From assembly GCA_023429995.1 (NCBI GenBank), contig JAEZCE010000029.1, forward strand, positions 1 through 64,000: 64,000 nucleotides of DNA. Reading direction: 5' to 3'. The notes below the pieces were generated by a model that searched no databases, was not told where the DNA came from, and saw only the letters and a program-made list of their open reading frames with translations. The DNA is from Bacillota bacterium (GTDB taxonomy: Bacteria > Bacillota > UBA4882 > UBA8346). Both the position numbers and the translations under genes were made by a program. This document shows, piece by piece, positions 52,729 to 62,087 of this stretch; the first letter of the stretch is position 1, and each line of letters starts with the position of its first letter.

Positions 52729-54201
52729 ATGGATTATATCGCGTTTGATTTAGGCGGCAGCGGCGGTAAACTCTTTTTAGGCCGTTACGATGGAGAGCGT
52801 CTATCTCTTCTTGATGTACACCGCTTTGAGAACAATCCCATCTCCATCCACAACGGCTTGTATTGGGATATCTTCAATATTTACAAACAATTAAACACCG
52901 GAGTCAAAAAAGCCGCCGAGCTCGCTGAAGGACCCATTATTTCGATGGGCCTGGATACCTTCTCCAATGATTTTGCCTTTATTGATAAAAACGGCGAGGT
53001 TCTCACACCACTGCGCTGTTACCGGGATATCCGGACTGAGAAATATAAAAACGCGGTTTACGACAAAATGCCCCCCGACATGTTATATACCCAGTCCGGC
53101 AATCAAATCGCTCCCTTTAATACATTGATGCAACTGGCCGCAATGCAGGAATCCGGTCAGGGGTATATCCTGGAAAAAGCCTATAAAATGCTTTTTACGC
53201 CGGATTTACTGATTCATTTTTTGACAGGCGTTGCGGCTAGCGAGTATACCATCGCCTCCGTCAGCCAGATGTTTGATTATAACCAAAATACCTGGAATGA
53301 AAAAATAATCAAGACATTCAATATTCCCCGGGAAATCCTCGGCGAAATCGTAAAACCGGGAACCGTTCTCGGAGAAACCCAGAGTACCTACAATAAGGAG
53401 CTCAGCCTATCCGGCTTTAAACTTGTTTCTGTTTGTGAGCATGATACGGCTTCCGCATTCCTCGCTTCCATCTCCAAAGGAGATAAAGCCATTATCAGCA
53501 GCGGGACCTGGTCGCTGGTGGGTACGGAGGTTAAACAACCCATCATCAATGCAATGGGATATAAGTACAATATCGCCAACGAAGGCGGTGTCGAGGGCAG
53601 GCACCGTCTGATCCGCAATGTTATGGGACTTTGGATTATTCAAGAATTGCGAAATTATTATAATAACCATGGGGCGCAGTACAGCTTTGAGGATATGGAA
53701 AAGGCGGCTTCTCAGGCAAAGCCCTTTGCCTACCGTATCGACCCGGATGATTTGATTTTCTTTTCTCCCGAGGACATGCCCCTTAAAATCAGCCGGAAAT
53801 GTTTGGAAATCGACGGCAAAGCGCCGCAGACCATGGGGGAAACCGTTCGTTGCGCCTCCGAAAGTCTGGCCTTTAAATACCGCTGGGCGATTGAAAAAAT
53901 CGAACAGTTAGTTGGAAAGCAGCTGCCCATCATCAATCTTATCGGCGGCGGCTCCAAGGACAAGTTAATCTGCCAATTTACCGCGAATGCTTGTAATAAA
54001 CCGGTTTTGGCGGGATTATCCAATGCTACCGCCCTTGGAAATATATTGGTACAGTTGATGGCCGACAAGCAAATCGCATCCATCGAACAAGGCCAGGAGC
54101 TTATTCAACGCTCTTTTCCCTTCTCCCAATACCAGCCTTGCGACGCAGAACTTTGGAATGAGAAATACGGCGAATTTAAAACGGTATTTCATCTTGATTA
54201 G
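52729..54201 (+). CDS. FGGY-family sugar kinase, rhamnulokinase-like
   Basis: A 490-residue kinase. FDLGGSGGKLF at the N-terminus, GLDTFSNDFAFID and SSGTWSLVGTE are typical of rhamnulokinase (RhaB), and the ATP-binding GGGSKD lies near residue 405. GGAG eight bases before ATG. It would convert a ketose (rhamnulose-like) to its 1-phosphate, the substrate of the class II aldolase two genes upstream. Exact sugar not determined. Confidence 0.9.
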   Translation: MDYIAFDLGGSGGKLFLGRYDGERLSLLDVHRFENNPISIHNGLYWDIFNIYKQLNTGVKKAAELAEGPIISMGLDTFSNDFAFIDKNGEVLTPLRCYRDIRTEKYKNAVYDKMPPDMLYTQSGNQIAPFNTLMQLAAMQESGQGYILEKAYKMLFTPDLLIHFLTGVAASEYTIASVSQMFDYNQNTWNEKIIKTFNIPREILGEIVKPGTVLGETQSTYNKELSLSGFKLVSVCEHDTASAFLASISKGDKAIISSGTWSLVGTEVKQPIINAMGYKYNIANEGGVEGRHRLIRNVMGLWIIQELRNYYNNHGAQYSFEDMEKAASQAKPFAYRIDPDDLIFFSPEDMPLKISRKCLEIDGKAPQTMGETVRCASESLAFKYRWAIEKIEQLVGKQLPIINLIGGGSKDKLICQFTANACNKPVLAGLSNATALGNILVQLMADKQIASIEQGQELIQRSFPFSQYQPCDAELWNEKYGEFKTVFHLD

Positions 54202-54226
54202 CGTTTTCTGAAAAAAGGAGCAGTTT

Positions 54227-54916
54227 ATGAATAAAATCTCCCCTTCGGTCATGTGTATCAACCCGTTGGATTTGAAAAACCAGTTGGAGGCTCTTTGCTT
54301 GGCGGGAGTTGATCAATATCATATCGATGTAATGGATGGTCACTTTGTGCCGAACTTCAGTTTGAACCGGACCATCATCGAAGCTATCAAAAGGAATTTC
54401 AAACCTTTGATTGATATCCACTTAATGATTGATAACCCGGATCTTTATATAGAGGAGTTTGCAGAGGCAGGGGGAGATATCATCATCCCCCATATTGAAA
54501 CATTGGCCCATCCGATCCGTACGTTGAAAACCATCAGAAAATACGGCAAATGCGCCGGGATCGCCATAAACCCGGCAACCGACATTAACAATATCCCTTA
54601 CTTGCTTGATTATTTAGACATGGTATGCATCATGACTGTCGAACCGGGATTTGCGGGTCAGCAAATGATTCCCAGTGTTGTACCCAAAGTGGCGCGGCTG
54701 AGGAAAATGCTCCAACAGCATGACAAACCGATTGACATTATGGTCGACGGACAAATCAACGTAACGAACGCTTCCATTCTGGTCGAAGCCGGAGCCAATG
54801 TACTGGTGCTGGGCTCTTCCGGGCTTTTCAACCACCCGGTTACCGATTTCCCGGAAGTTGTTTCGTTATTCCGCCACCTTGGAGAGGATTTCGAGATGGC
54901 CATAGGAAGAATGTGA
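54227..54916 (+). CDS. ribulose-phosphate 3-epimerase family protein
   Basis: A 229-residue TIM barrel with metal-binding H in DIHLMI, D in DVMDGHFVPNFS and D in MVDGQIN, as in Rpe and allulose-6-phosphate epimerase AlsE. GGAG about ten bases before ATG. In this operon it more likely serves the catabolic route (AlsE-like) than the central pentose pathway. Confidence 0.92.
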   Translation: MNKISPSVMCINPLDLKNQLEALCLAGVDQYHIDVMDGHFVPNFSLNRTIIEAIKRNFKPLIDIHLMIDNPDLYIEEFAEAGGDIIIPHIETLAHPIRTLKTIRKYGKCAGIAINPATDINNIPYLLDYLDMVCIMTVEPGFAGQQMIPSVVPKVARLRKMLQQHDKPIDIMVDGQINVTNASILVEAGANVLVLGSSGLFNHPVTDFPEVVSLFRHLGEDFEMAIGRM

Positions 54917-54923
54917 TCAACCA

Positions 54924-55757
54924 ATGAAGAGCGATTTGCACTGTCACAGTGAATGTTCCGATGGAAGTTTAAGTGTTGCGGATATTTTATATTATGCCAA
55001 AAGGATCGGATTGGATTACATTGCCCTTACCGATCACGATACGCTTTATGGCTCTAAAATTGCGCTTTCTCTCCAAAGCCGGTTCGGGATCGGAGTGATT
55101 CCGGGCGTGGAGATTTCAACCCGCGATTATCAACGGAACCGCCCCGTCCATATGATATGCTATTTCCCAAAGGATATGGATAAATTGCAATCCTTTTTAA
55201 ACCAAACGCTAACCTCAAGGGCCTCCACCAAACTGCAGATGATTGAGAAAATAATGTCCATCTATCCGGTGACCCTAGAGCACATTCAACGTTACAGTAA
55301 AAAAAGCCAGTCCATTTATGAGTGCCATATTATGCAAGCCTTGGCTGATTTGGGATATACTAATGTGGCAATCGGTCCATTGATGAAACAGCTGATTTCC
55401 AGTAAGGGGAGTTGCTACGTGCCGAATTGTTATCCCGATGTTCATGAAGCCCTGGGGATCATCAAGCAGGTGGGCGGGATAGCCGTCATGGCGCATCCGG
55501 GCCAGTTTGATTCCTTGGAATTATTGGAAGAGCTTGCCGCCGCTCACACGGTTCAAGGAGTGGAATTGAACCACCCGCGCAATAACGAAGAAACCCGGGG
55601 GAAAATTGAAACCATCGCTTCAAAATACAACCTGATCACAACCGGCGGCACCGACTTTCATGGGGAATACGCCGAAAAACCATATCCTTTAGGTTCTTTT
55701 CCTTCTCCGGATCAAGCCGTGATTTCCCTGCTGGAAATTGCCAAGAAACAAATTTAG
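54924..55757 (+). CDS. PHP-domain phosphoesterase
   Basis: A 277-residue metal-dependent hydrolase: DLHCHSECSDG (residues 3-13), LTDHDTL (about 35-41), a later HPGQ and GTDFHGE near the C-terminus, as in TrpH/YciV-like proteins. It lies eight bases after the epimerase gene, so it is probably co-translated. Known relatives act on RNA ends or nucleotide/cyclic sugar phosphates; here a sugar-phosphate role is possible but not shown. Confidence 0.88.
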   Translation: MKSDLHCHSECSDGSLSVADILYYAKRIGLDYIALTDHDTLYGSKIALSLQSRFGIGVIPGVEISTRDYQRNRPVHMICYFPKDMDKLQSFLNQTLTSRASTKLQMIEKIMSIYPVTLEHIQRYSKKSQSIYECHIMQALADLGYTNVAIGPLMKQLISSKGSCYVPNCYPDVHEALGIIKQVGGIAVMAHPGQFDSLELLEELAAAHTVQGVELNHPRNNEETRGKIETIASKYNLITTGGTDFHGEYAEKPYPLGSFPSPDQAVISLLEIAKKQI

Positions 55758-55781
55758 AAAAGAAACCCCAAAAACTCTCAT

Positions 55782-56696
55782 TTATAGCCACTTTCCAAGG
55801 TATTCCAGGGCATCCTTCCGCATGGCCATCGTTTCATAATGTCCGGAGTCGTATATTTTTAACTTCCAGCAACCCTCCCGGGCGCCTTCATTTTGATATA
55901 CTTTGATGAGTTCATCATCAATCCGGCCCAGGCCTTCAAAAGGAGTCAATTTATCATACCGTCCGGCCAGGGAAAAATGGCATCTGGGGGCAATAAGGCT
56001 ATTGATCCGGGCAGTGGTAAAGTATTTGAAAAGCGACGGCACATAATAGTAAATTCCGTGGTGATCCAGGCCGCGGCTATCAATCAATGCCTGATAATCA
56101 GTCAGGCCGCACATATCAACGCAAACTTTAATCCTTTCATCCAGAGCAGCCAGCCACCATGACATGGTGGCGCCCATGGATAGACCAATGGTAGCGATAC
56201 GGGTACCGTCAATTTCAGGACGTGATAATAGATAATCCACCGCCTTGATGGAGTCATAAACCATCATTCCCCACATAACCCGGCCCTTCCAGAGCATTTC
56301 CTTGAATATCTCGCTTTCGGTGCGGCCGCGCCGTTCCCCAAATCCCCAGGCATCGATAGCCAGCACCGCATAACCTTTGCCCGTCAACTCCCCGGCAAAG
56401 TCCGGCTGCTGCAGGTAAATATTGCCCTTGATCAGCTCATCTTTTCCCAATTGGTAATTGCCGCCGTGGGAATGATTGAAAAGGATCACCGGCGCCTTAC
56501 CCTGGATGTTTTTCGGCTTTGCAAAGTAAGCGGGAACCCCTTCCAGACCATTGAGATCCAAAAGTAATTTTTCAAGAAAGTAAGTTTCCTGTTCCACCTG
56601 ACCGATGGTAACCCCGGAAACATCCCGCCGAATCGGGGGCAAATCGCCCAGTAATTCGAATAATTTTTGGCGCAGTTCCTCTTTTTCGCTTTTCAC
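55782..56696 (-). CDS. alpha/beta hydrolase (dienelactone hydrolase/acetyl-xylan-esterase-like)
   Basis: A 304-residue hydrolase. The nucleophile elbow is GLSMG in TIGLSMGATMSWW (about 171-183), with a later D (GRYDKLTP) and H (DSGHYE) completing the triad. GTG start with GGAGG 11 bases upstream. No signal peptide. It converges on the PHP gene with a 24-bp gap, which may make it part of the sugar locus function by deacylating an imported compound. Confidence 0.85.
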   Translation of the reverse strand: MKSEKEELRQKLFELLGDLPPIRRDVSGVTIGQVEQETYFLEKLLLDLNGLEGVPAYFAKPKNIQGKAPVILFNHSHGGNYQLGKDELIKGNIYLQQPDFAGELTGKGYAVLAIDAWGFGERRGRTESEIFKEMLWKGRVMWGMMVYDSIKAVDYLLSRPEIDGTRIATIGLSMGATMSWWLAALDERIKVCVDMCGLTDYQALIDSRGLDHHGIYYYVPSLFKYFTTARINSLIAPRCHFSLAGRYDKLTPFEGLGRIDDELIKVYQNEGAREGCWKLKIYDSGHYETMAMRKDALEYLGKWL

Positions 56697-56734
56697 GAGT
56701 CCGTAAGCCTCCTCAAAAAGATATTCTCAAAGAT

Positions 56735-56974
56735 TCACCCCTCGCTATACACTCTTTCAATGACGCCGATCCTTTTCAGCCGTTCCAAAAATTTCTCGAT
56801 TTTACCGAATTCGCCTTTAACCTCATATTCATAAAGCCAGCTTGAGCCGTTTTTGAAACTCTCAACCAACCGCGCTTCCAGTAAACATTCATCGGCATTC
56901 CGGATGGCCCTCTGGGGATCAATCGAAGTCGTCACCGACTTTGTAAAGACCAATTGCTTATCCATATAACTCAC
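56735..56974 (-). CDS. hypothetical protein, 79 aa
   Basis: A small, charged soluble protein with no family I recognise. The C-terminal half (FGKIEKFLERLKRIGVIERVYSEG) looks like an amphipathic helix-strand pair. GTG start at 56974, AAAGG six bases upstream; ATG at 56965 is an alternative. It lies 38 bp upstream of the alpha/beta hydrolase gene on the same strand. Confidence 0.6.
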   Translation of the reverse strand: MSYMDKQLVFTKSVTTSIDPQRAIRNADECLLEARLVESFKNGSSWLYEYEVKGEFGKIEKFLERLKRIGVIERVYSEG

Positions 56975-57078
56975 TCACTGCCTTTCTTGGGGGAGACTTC
57001 CCCGATGCCAAATTTTATCGGATATCCTTCATGGATTACCCTTTAGTTTACATCATTATCGGCCAATTTGCCATCGGT

Positions 57079-58452
57079 CTAAATTGCAATCGCTTTCCAT
57101 TTTCCGGTCCGGAACCGGAAGTAAATCAGAACGGCGCGGATCAATTGGTCTATCAAAGCCGCCAGCCACGCTCCACCCAACCCCCAATGAAATACCAGAA
57201 CAAATAAAGCTGCCAGCGTTACCCTGGCCACGATCATGCCAATCAAGGAAGATACCAGGGGCCAAAGGGTGTCCCCCGCGCCCCGCAGACACCCGGAGAT
57301 AATCGACAGATAATTTTGAGGAAATGTAATGAAAGTGGCAATTTTAAGAACTACGGCCGCCTGAACCAGCACTGCGGTATCCATTGTATAAATCCGGGCG
57401 ATTTGATAACCCGCCAAAAAGAAGAATATGCCAATGGATAAAGAAATGCTCAGTCCCAAACGGTTAATTTGGCGGCAGTAAGCTTCGGCAAGCCTGCGAT
57501 TATTGGCTCCCAGGCTCCGCCCTGCAAATGAACTGGCCGCGATGGATAACCCGTTAACAATGTTCGACACAAACTGGGTGGTGCTAAGACATACCTGATG
57601 CGCGGCCAGGGCGGTAGTCCCAAGATCGGCGACAATTTTGGTATATAACAAAAAACCCACGCGAAATGCAAACTGCTCCCCGGCTGCGGAAATCCCGATC
57701 CTCATGATTCTCTGAATCATCTTTACATCGATTTGAAAGCTGTCATGAATCGAAATCCCCACCGGTAGTTTGCTCCGAAACAAGACAAATACCGACATCA
57801 AACAGGCCGTGAGTTTCGCGAGGGTCGTAGCCATGGCCGCTCCTACCAGTCCCATGGCAGGGATAAACCAAAATCCGTAAATCCAGACAACACCGGCCGC
57901 CACATTGATAATATTGGCGAAAATATTATAATACATCGGAACTTTTGATTCCCCGGCCCCCCTGAATATCGAAGTGATTGCAGTTGGAATCGATTGGAAA
58001 AGCATTCCTACCGCCATGTATTTCATATACATCGTGGCCCAATCCACAGTGTCCGCCTGAGCGCCCAGGAAAACAACGATCTTCCGGGCCCAAACCACAC
58101 CGATTACGGCTAAAACAATTCCCAGAATCACCGCCATAATCACGGTCTGAATTACCACCCCTTTGGCGTCCTGATGATTCCGGGCTCCGATAAACCTGGA
58201 AATCAAAGCGGTAGCGCCGATATTAAAAGATTGAAATACCGCCAAACCAATCAAAACCGGCTGATTGGCAAGGCCTACCGCTCCAAGAGCATAGGCGCCC
58301 AGATGTCCAACCAGGGACAGATTGACGATGGAGATCAGGGACATTAACATCAATTCGGCAATAATAGGGCCGGAAAAAATCAGGATTGATTTCCGGATTT
58401 CTCCTTTGGATAGCGCATAACCCGACTCCAACTCTAAATTTTTCCCGTTCAT
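57079..58452 (-). CDS. MATE-family multidrug exporter
   Basis: A 457-residue protein with twelve hydrophobic helices in two six-helix halves. ISRFIGARNHQDAKG near 82-96 and AGRSLGANNRRLAEAY near 305-320 are the paired cytoplasmic-loop motifs of MATE transporters. It exports cationic compounds using a sodium or proton gradient. Divergent from the AraC gene with a 170-bp AT-rich gap. Confidence 0.92.
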   Translation of the reverse strand: MNGKNLELESGYALSKGEIRKSILIFSGPIIAELMLMSLISIVNLSLVGHLGAYALGAVGLANQPVLIGLAVFQSFNIGATALISRFIGARNHQDAKGVVIQTVIMAVILGIVLAVIGVVWARKIVVFLGAQADTVDWATMYMKYMAVGMLFQSIPTAITSIFRGAGESKVPMYYNIFANIINVAAGVVWIYGFWFIPAMGLVGAAMATTLAKLTACLMSVFVLFRSKLPVGISIHDSFQIDVKMIQRIMRIGISAAGEQFAFRVGFLLYTKIVADLGTTALAAHQVCLSTTQFVSNIVNGLSIAASSFAGRSLGANNRRLAEAYCRQINRLGLSISLSIGIFFFLAGYQIARIYTMDTAVLVQAAVVLKIATFITFPQNYLSIISGCLRGAGDTLWPLVSSLIGMIVARVTLAALFVLVFHWGLGGAWLAALIDQLIRAVLIYFRFRTGKWKAIAI

Positions 58453-58624
58453 CCCGGTTCCTCGATTCGTTGTTTAAAGCATGAATGAATTCAACGCGTT
58501 ATTAAATCGTTTCAAATCCATTATAATAACTTGTAAAGTTAATATCTGTATTGTTTTTATTTATTTTGCTTAATTCTTCTTATATTTTATTTAATTCTAT
58601 GGTAGAATGATCAGGGGTGAGGCA

Positions 58625-59446
58625 ATGGCTTGGCTCAATGAACAAAATCCCTTTTATATCGACCGGCGTAGAGTTAAGCATTACCACGACGGCCATGTTC
58701 ATGACTGTTTTGAAATGCTCTATTTGTCATCCGGGCAACGATTTTTCTTCATCAATGACCGCACTTTTAAAGTCAAGGAAGGCGACCTGATTTTAATCCA
58801 TCCCAATGTCCTTCATAAAGCAACCAGCAATGAGGCTCTGAATTGCGAAGGCGTCCTTCTTTATTTTCTCGAAAAACAGTTATCTCCCGGCCAGCCTATC
58901 CGGGAGATCTTAAAACCTTTATTTCAAAATGAAACCGTCGCCTTCGGTTTATCCTTGAGCGCCCGCGCTTTCGTGGACGAATTATTCTCTAAAATGTTGG
59001 GAGAATACCGGACCATGAATAACGAATATCTATTGGCAATGCAAGCTTATGTTTTGGAACTGCTCATTTTCCTTTCCAGGAATAGTAAGCAGTCCCCATC
59101 AACCTCTTTCGAACATCCCAGTCTGATTCATGAAAAAGTATCCGATATCGCCGCTTATATTAACCAACATTATGCCCAAGCGCTCTCTCTTAGTTTTTTG
59201 GCAGGCCATTTTTATATCAGTCCCAATTACTTGTGTAAAGTATTTAAGGAAGTTACTGATTTTACTTTAATCGAATATATCAATAACGTCCGGGTCAAGG
59301 AAGCGAAAAGGCTTTTGCTGGAATCCAGGGAAAAAGTGGTTGATATTGCGGAAAAAGTCGGTTTTGGAAGTATCACCAACTTCGGCAGGGTATTTAAGGA
59401 AGTAACGGGACATCCGCCGTTGTATTACAGGAAACTTGGGAAGTAA
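58625..59446 (+). CDS. AraC-family transcriptional regulator
   Basis: About 273 residues: N-terminal cupin (about 10-90; HYHDGHVHDCFEMLYLSSGQ) and C-terminal double helix-turn-helix (about 175-270; AKRLLLESREKVVDIAEKVGFGSITNFGRVFKEVTGHPPLYYR). ATG 58625 has AGGGGTGAG directly upstream; an ATG at 58607 is in frame. It likely controls the divergent MATE gene or itself. Confidence 0.9.
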   Translation: MAWLNEQNPFYIDRRRVKHYHDGHVHDCFEMLYLSSGQRFFFINDRTFKVKEGDLILIHPNVLHKATSNEALNCEGVLLYFLEKQLSPGQPIREILKPLFQNETVAFGLSLSARAFVDELFSKMLGEYRTMNNEYLLAMQAYVLELLIFLSRNSKQSPSTSFEHPSLIHEKVSDIAAYINQHYAQALSLSFLAGHFYISPNYLCKVFKEVTDFTLIEYINNVRVKEAKRLLLESREKVVDIAEKVGFGSITNFGRVFKEVTGHPPLYYRKLGK

Positions 59447-59650
59447 GCGGCATGGAAATTTATGAAAAAATAATTCCTTCTGAAAGGCGCAGGGTGCATA
59501 GGAAAGCAATTAAAAAGGGTGGTCAACAGACGCCACCTGTTCCCTGTTTTGCTGGTATTTTGCAGGTATACAAAGTATAATATTTCTGTGAATATCTAGC
59601 GTGAGTAATATTACAACTAAAGATACCGTTGGACACGAGAGGCTAATATT

Positions 59651-60265
59651 ATGGAATTCAACGAAAAGCTGCAACAGCTTAGAAAAAACCAGGAGCTGAC
59701 ACAGGAACAGCTTGCGGAAGAGCTATTTGTATCCAGAACGGCTATTTCAAAATGGGAAAGCGGCAAGGGTTACCCCAACATCGAATCTCTCAAAAACATA
59801 TCGAAGCTTTTCTCGGTTTCTATTGATGACTTACTCTCGGGCGAAGAACTTATTTCTCTTGCTGCACATGAAAACCGAACCAACATGAGCAAGATTTTCA
59901 GCTTGATTTTTGGCATTTTAGATTTGATGGCGCTTGCTTTCCTGTTTCTTCCGCTTTATGGGCAACAGGATGGCGAACTTATCTGTGCTGTAAACTTATT
60001 TGCATTTTACGATGCTTCCGCTGTTACCCGGGCTATCTATTTTGTCTTGCCCGCTCTGATGGCTGCATTTGGTGTTATAGAGTTAATCGTGCAATATTAT
60101 GACAACAATAAGTGGCTTAACATCAGCAAAACTTGTTCGATACTTTTACAGGCGCTTGCGATACTTGTCTTTATCTTGACGCGCCAGCCTTATTCTACAT
60201 CGCTCATGTTTATGTTCTTTATGATTAAGGTGGCTCTTTTGATCAAGGGCAGTCGGATAAAATAA
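59651..60265 (+). CDS. bcrR: BcrR-like membrane-bound XRE-family regulator of bacitracin resistance
   Basis: A 204-residue one-component sensor. The N-terminal XRE helix-turn-helix (about 5-60; LTQEQLAEELFVSRTAISKWESGKGYPNIE) is followed by four hydrophobic segments (about 85-200). Size and architecture match enterococcal BcrR, which binds bacitracin at the membrane and activates bcrABD. It lies directly before the ABC/UppP genes, and a BcrR-type site stands between them. Confidence 0.85.
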   Translation: MEFNEKLQQLRKNQELTQEQLAEELFVSRTAISKWESGKGYPNIESLKNISKLFSVSIDDLLSGEELISLAAHENRTNMSKIFSLIFGILDLMALAFLFLPLYGQQDGELICAVNLFAFYDASAVTRAIYFVLPALMAAFGVIELIVQYYDNNKWLNISKTCSILLQALAILVFILTRQPYSTSLMFMFFMIKVALLIKGSRIK

Positions 60266-60281
60266 AATGCCTGAACCCCTT

Positions 60282-60325
60282 GCAATAAGCCCTCTGACAC
60301 GAAAAGTGTCGGAGGGCTTATTGCA
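60282..60325. promoter_or_regulatory. hairpin between bcrR and bcrA containing a GACA-N7-TGTC site
   Basis: Long inverted repeat CAATAAGCCCTC-GACAC / GTGTC-GAGGGCTTATTG. At its centre GACA (60296-60299), seven bases and TGTC (60307-60310) match the inverted repeat described for BcrR at the Enterococcus bcrA promoter. No T run follows, so an operator fits better than a terminator, though it may do both. Confidence 0.6.
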
Positions 60326-60427
60326 TTGTGACGGTTCGTTTCTTGATTGTTTCCATATCTGAATGCACAATAAAAATGGGGCTCGCACACAAATAGCACA
60401 TCTTGAAAAATAGAAGGGAAACTGCAA

Positions 60428-61348
60428 ATGGAATATGTCATTGAAACGATCGGTTTGACAAAGCAATATGGGACACGGTTTGGCGTAAATGAGTTATCAC
60501 TGCACGTCCCGAAAGGAAAAATATATGGTTTGCTTGGCAGAAACGGGGCTGGAAAAACAACAGCCATGAGAATGATATTAAACCTTATCCACCCGACGAG
60601 CGGGCGCATCCTTTTGTTTGGAAACGACCACCAAAAACACCCGGGGATAACCTATCGGAAAATAGGCTCTTTGATTGAAACGCCCGGATTTTATGAAAAC
60701 CTGACGGGATATGAAAATCTGAAAATCCTTGACCGCCTAAGAGGACAGCATGACGAAAAAAGCATTTTCCATGCGCTTAAAATGGTAGAACTGGACAAGG
60801 AAACAAATAAGGTGTTTTCAAACTATTCTCTGGGAATGAAGCAACGGCTTGGCATTGCCGCCGCCATTATGCATGACCCGGAGCTATTGATATTGGACGA
60901 GCCAATCAATGGCCTTGACCCCATCGGAGTATATGAAATCCGTAAATTTCTTTTAGCCCTTTGCCGGGAAAAAAGCGTTACCATCTTGCTATCAAGCCAT
61001 ATACTAGACGAAATCGAGCAACTATGCGACATTATTGGCGTTATGCACGAAGGACTGTTAATAGAAGAAGTTGATATGCCCGAATTGCGGGAACGCCACC
61101 AGCAGAGTGTGGAGTTTACTGTGTCTGATGTAAACGCCGCCGCATTGATTTTGGAACATCAATTTGAGATATCCGAGTATACCATTTCCGATAATCAGGT
61201 TGTCCGCATTCACGACCAAACTTACAGGCGGGGAGAAATCAACCGTTGCTTTGTAGAAAACGGGTTGCTTGTAACACAAATAAGCGTTTGCGTGGAAAAA
61301 TTGGAGAACTATTTTTCAGATTTAATTGGAGGTGGCAGCATTGGTTAA
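60428..61348 (+). CDS. bcrA: bacitracin-type ABC transporter ATPase
   Basis: A 306-residue ATPase: Walker A GRNGAGKT (37-44), signature YSLGMKQRLGIA, Walker B LLILDEPINGLDP and H-loop LLSSH. The LGMKQRLGIA form and C-terminal extension are typical of the BcrA/lantibiotic-immunity group. It overlaps the permease gene by 8 bp. Confidence 0.9.
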   Translation: MEYVIETIGLTKQYGTRFGVNELSLHVPKGKIYGLLGRNGAGKTTAMRMILNLIHPTSGRILLFGNDHQKHPGITYRKIGSLIETPGFYENLTGYENLKILDRLRGQHDEKSIFHALKMVELDKETNKVFSNYSLGMKQRLGIAAAIMHDPELLILDEPINGLDPIGVYEIRKFLLALCREKSVTILLSSHILDEIEQLCDIIGVMHEGLLIEEVDMPELRERHQQSVEFTVSDVNAAALILEHQFEISEYTISDNQVVRIHDQTYRRGEINRCFVENGLLVTQISVCVEKLENYFSDLIGGGSIG

Positions 61349-62084
61349 TCTTATTTACGGTGAATTGCTAAAACTTAAACGCTCAAAAATGCTGCCTATC
61401 AGCTTTTTAGGGGCACTTGTCACGCCAACAATGATGATTGCCGAAGGTGTAAAGCAGCATTATTCAGAATCAGACGTCACACTAAATGGCTTTTACAACG
61501 GCTGTAACCTCTATACCATGCTCCTGTTTGGGTTGATCGTCTATGCTGTAATTGCAGCCTACCTTTTCAGTAGGGAGTATACGGAAAGAACGTTGAAAAC
61601 CATACTTACCATCCCTGTATCAAAAACCGCATTTATTATCAGCAAGTTTATTATGCTCTTTATCTGGATTATGGCATTGACGATAGTCACGTGGCTGGGG
61701 ATGTTCGTTCTCGCTACTGTATATAAAACGGTATTTGGACTTGCGGGGTTTAGTATAATCATTGCCATGAGATATCTCGGCAAAATGCTGATTGGTGGTG
61801 CGCTGCTTTTCATCACCATATCACCTTTTGCATTTCTGGCACTATGGACACAGGGTTTGGTTGTTCCTATTATCGCTGTGGCAACAATTGCAATGGGAAA
61901 TGTGGCTCTTACAAACGAAACATTGGGGGCGCTGTTCCCGTGGTCCGCTACATTTCTACTGATAGATAACAGAATAGTGCAGACGGGTTATCCTTGCCCA
62001 TTGGCAATCACGTTGATTGTACTTGTTTCAATACTCGGTTTTCTTGCGAGTGTTGCTTATTTTAAAAGAGAGGATGTCAAATAA
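61341..62084 (+). CDS. bcrB: bacitracin-type ABC transporter permease
   Basis: About 247 residues with six hydrophobic helices of the ABC-2/BcrB type (starting near residue 16). The start is TTG 61341, eight bases after GGAGG; the frame upstream to 61326 contains that ribosome-binding site and is rejected. Coupled to bcrA by overlap. Confidence 0.88.
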   Translation: MVNLIYGELLKLKRSKMLPISFLGALVTPTMMIAEGVKQHYSESDVTLNGFYNGCNLYTMLLFGLIVYAVIAAYLFSREYTERTLKTILTIPVSKTAFIISKFIMLFIWIMALTIVTWLGMFVLATVYKTVFGLAGFSIIIAMRYLGKMLIGGALLFITISPFAFLALWTQGLVVPIIAVATIAMGNVALTNETLGALFPWSATFLLIDNRIVQTGYPCPLAITLIVLVSILGFLASVAYFKREDVK

Positions 62085-62087
62085 CCA

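Noticed and set aside
60282..60325. Simple terminator for bcrR
   Set aside because: The hairpin has no T run and centres on a GACA-N7-TGTC motif, so I list it mainly as a regulatory site.
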